A DNA stretch of 5,000 bases. It comes from an uncultured Eubacteriales bacterium. Lineage in GTDB: Bacteria; Bacillota; Clostridia; Oscillospirales; UMGS1783. A program made the position numbers and the translations under genes. This document shows positions 4,527 through 5,000 of the stretch, piece after piece. Each line of letters begins with the position of its first letter. The stretch's first letter is position 1. Under the pieces are notes generated by a model. The model saw nothing but the letters and a program-made list of their open reading frames with translations. It made no database searches and was not told the origin of the DNA. The DNA is taken from contig USJY01000135.1 in assembly GCA_900555065.1 (NCBI GenBank), positions 1 to 5,000 of the forward strand. The letters run 5' to 3'.

Positions 4527-4535
4527 TTATCAACA
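4527..4535 (+). promoter_or_regulatory. DnaA-box-like sequence
   Basis: TTATCAACA differs from the DnaA box TTATCCACA at one position. A weaker match, TTATCCAAT (two mismatches), lies at 4512-4520 in the same AT-rich island. In Bacillota this cluster lies near oriC, so DnaA control of noc is possible, but single near-matches in AT-rich DNA occur by chance. Confidence 0.3.
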
Positions 4536-4609
4536 GGATTCGGCAGAATACGCGCCAAACCGCGAGATTCGTGCGTCTTCGGCAGGCGGCGGCCGGAAAA
4601 CGTGTCGGT

Positions 4610-5000
4610 TTATAGCGGATTCTTTGTTATTTTCGCGTATTTTCTAGGGTAGATTTTAGCGGTTTGCGCAGTTTTTTCGATGATTATGATACAGTGCCCG
4701 TCCTGTTCGCCCGCAAGCCCGGCGTTTTCCACACCCCGCAGCCTGCCGCCGAGCGCCGACACGGCGCCGCGCGCGGCTTCCGCCTCCTCCTGCGCGCCCC
4801 GGCCCTTGTAGGCGAGCATCACGCCGCCGACGCGCACAAAGGGCAGGCACAGTTCGCACAGTACTGACAGGCCCGCCACGGCGCGCGAGACTGCCACGTC
4901 GAACCGCTCTCGATACGCCGGATCCGCGGCCAGCGCTTCGGCGCGGGCGCAAACCGGCTTTGCGCCGGAAAGGCCCGTATCGGCGATAAACTCCTCCATA
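4610..5000 (-). CDS. rsmG: 16S rRNA (guanine-N7) methyltransferase RsmG, C-terminal part
   Basis: RsmG (GidB) uses S-adenosylmethionine to methylate N7 of G527 (E. coli numbering) in 16S rRNA, near the streptomycin site. About 130 C-terminal residues are visible; the start and the glycine-rich cofactor loop lie beyond the window edge, so the Met encoded at 4997-4999 is probably internal. Support comes from the order of family motifs: a CARAEALAADPAYRERFD stretch, the DVAVSRAVAGL motif, LCELCLPFVRVGG followed by AYKG, an HCIIIIEKT strand, and the terminal YPRK close to the TAA at 4610-4612. The variable tail ends in KNPL, like the KxPL/I ends of homologues. Its position directly upstream of noc is the classic Bacillota arrangement. 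Confidence 0.92.
   Translation of the reverse strand, partial: MEEFIADTGLSGAKPVCARAEALAADPAYRERFDVAVSRAVAGLSVLCELCLPFVRVGGVMLAYKGRGAQEEAEAARGAVSALGGRLRGVENAGLAGEQDGHCIIIIEKTAQTAKIYPRKYAKITKNPL

Noticed and set aside
1..5000. CRISPR arrays, insertion sequences, tRNA or rRNA genes
   Set aside because: No regularly spaced repeats, transposase-like frames, terminal inverted repeats, or RNA-gene signatures were seen.

Overview
The window reads almost entirely on the minus strand. It carries the conserved origin-proximal chromosome-segregation cluster of a Bacillota (Firmicutes) chromosome in the order rsmG (3' part) > noc-like parB paralogue > soj/parA > spo0J/parB, followed by a lipoate-protein ligase gene. 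Having both a Noc-type and a Spo0J-type ParB next to rsmG is a Bacillota trait. High G+C (about 60% by eye), AT-rich promoter islands and strong AGGAG-type ribosome binding sites suggest a high-GC member of the Clostridia, for example a gut lineage. The genus cannot be told from this sequence.

Layout from high to low coordinates, which is the direction of transcription: the rsmG C-terminus (4610-5000, cut by the window edge); an AT-rich promoter island with an 18-bp dyad and DnaA-box-like sequences (about 4491-4535); noc (3654-4472) ending in a strong intrinsic terminator (3596-3631); a long non-coding gap bounded by two identical, perfectly palindromic parS sites (3576-3591 and 3095-3110); an extended -10 promoter and a hairpin-bearing leader; soj (2178-2954) and spo0J (1324-2181), which overlap by 4 bp; GC-rich hairpins after spo0J; a second extended -10 promoter with a 131-nt leader that could form a terminator/antiterminator; lplA (103-1086); and about 100 bp of very GC-rich sequence without a supported gene.

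How it works together: Spo0J should load on the two parS sites as a CTP-dependent clamp. Soj should use ATP-dependent DNA binding to move or organise the origin region and influence initiation. The Noc-like protein keeps the same CTP-binding fold, shows three of four Noc-type DNA-recognition residues, and lacks the usual N-terminal membrane-binding extension. RsmG methylates 16S rRNA and is a positional neighbour only. LplA attaches scavenged lipoate to enzyme complexes and is probably transcribed from its own promoter.

No wholly new system is evident. The points most worth a second look are the parS-bounded gap of about 460 bp, the hybrid Noc/ParB paralogue without a membrane anchor, the dyad over the noc promoter, the stable hairpin before soj, and the possible attenuator before lplA.
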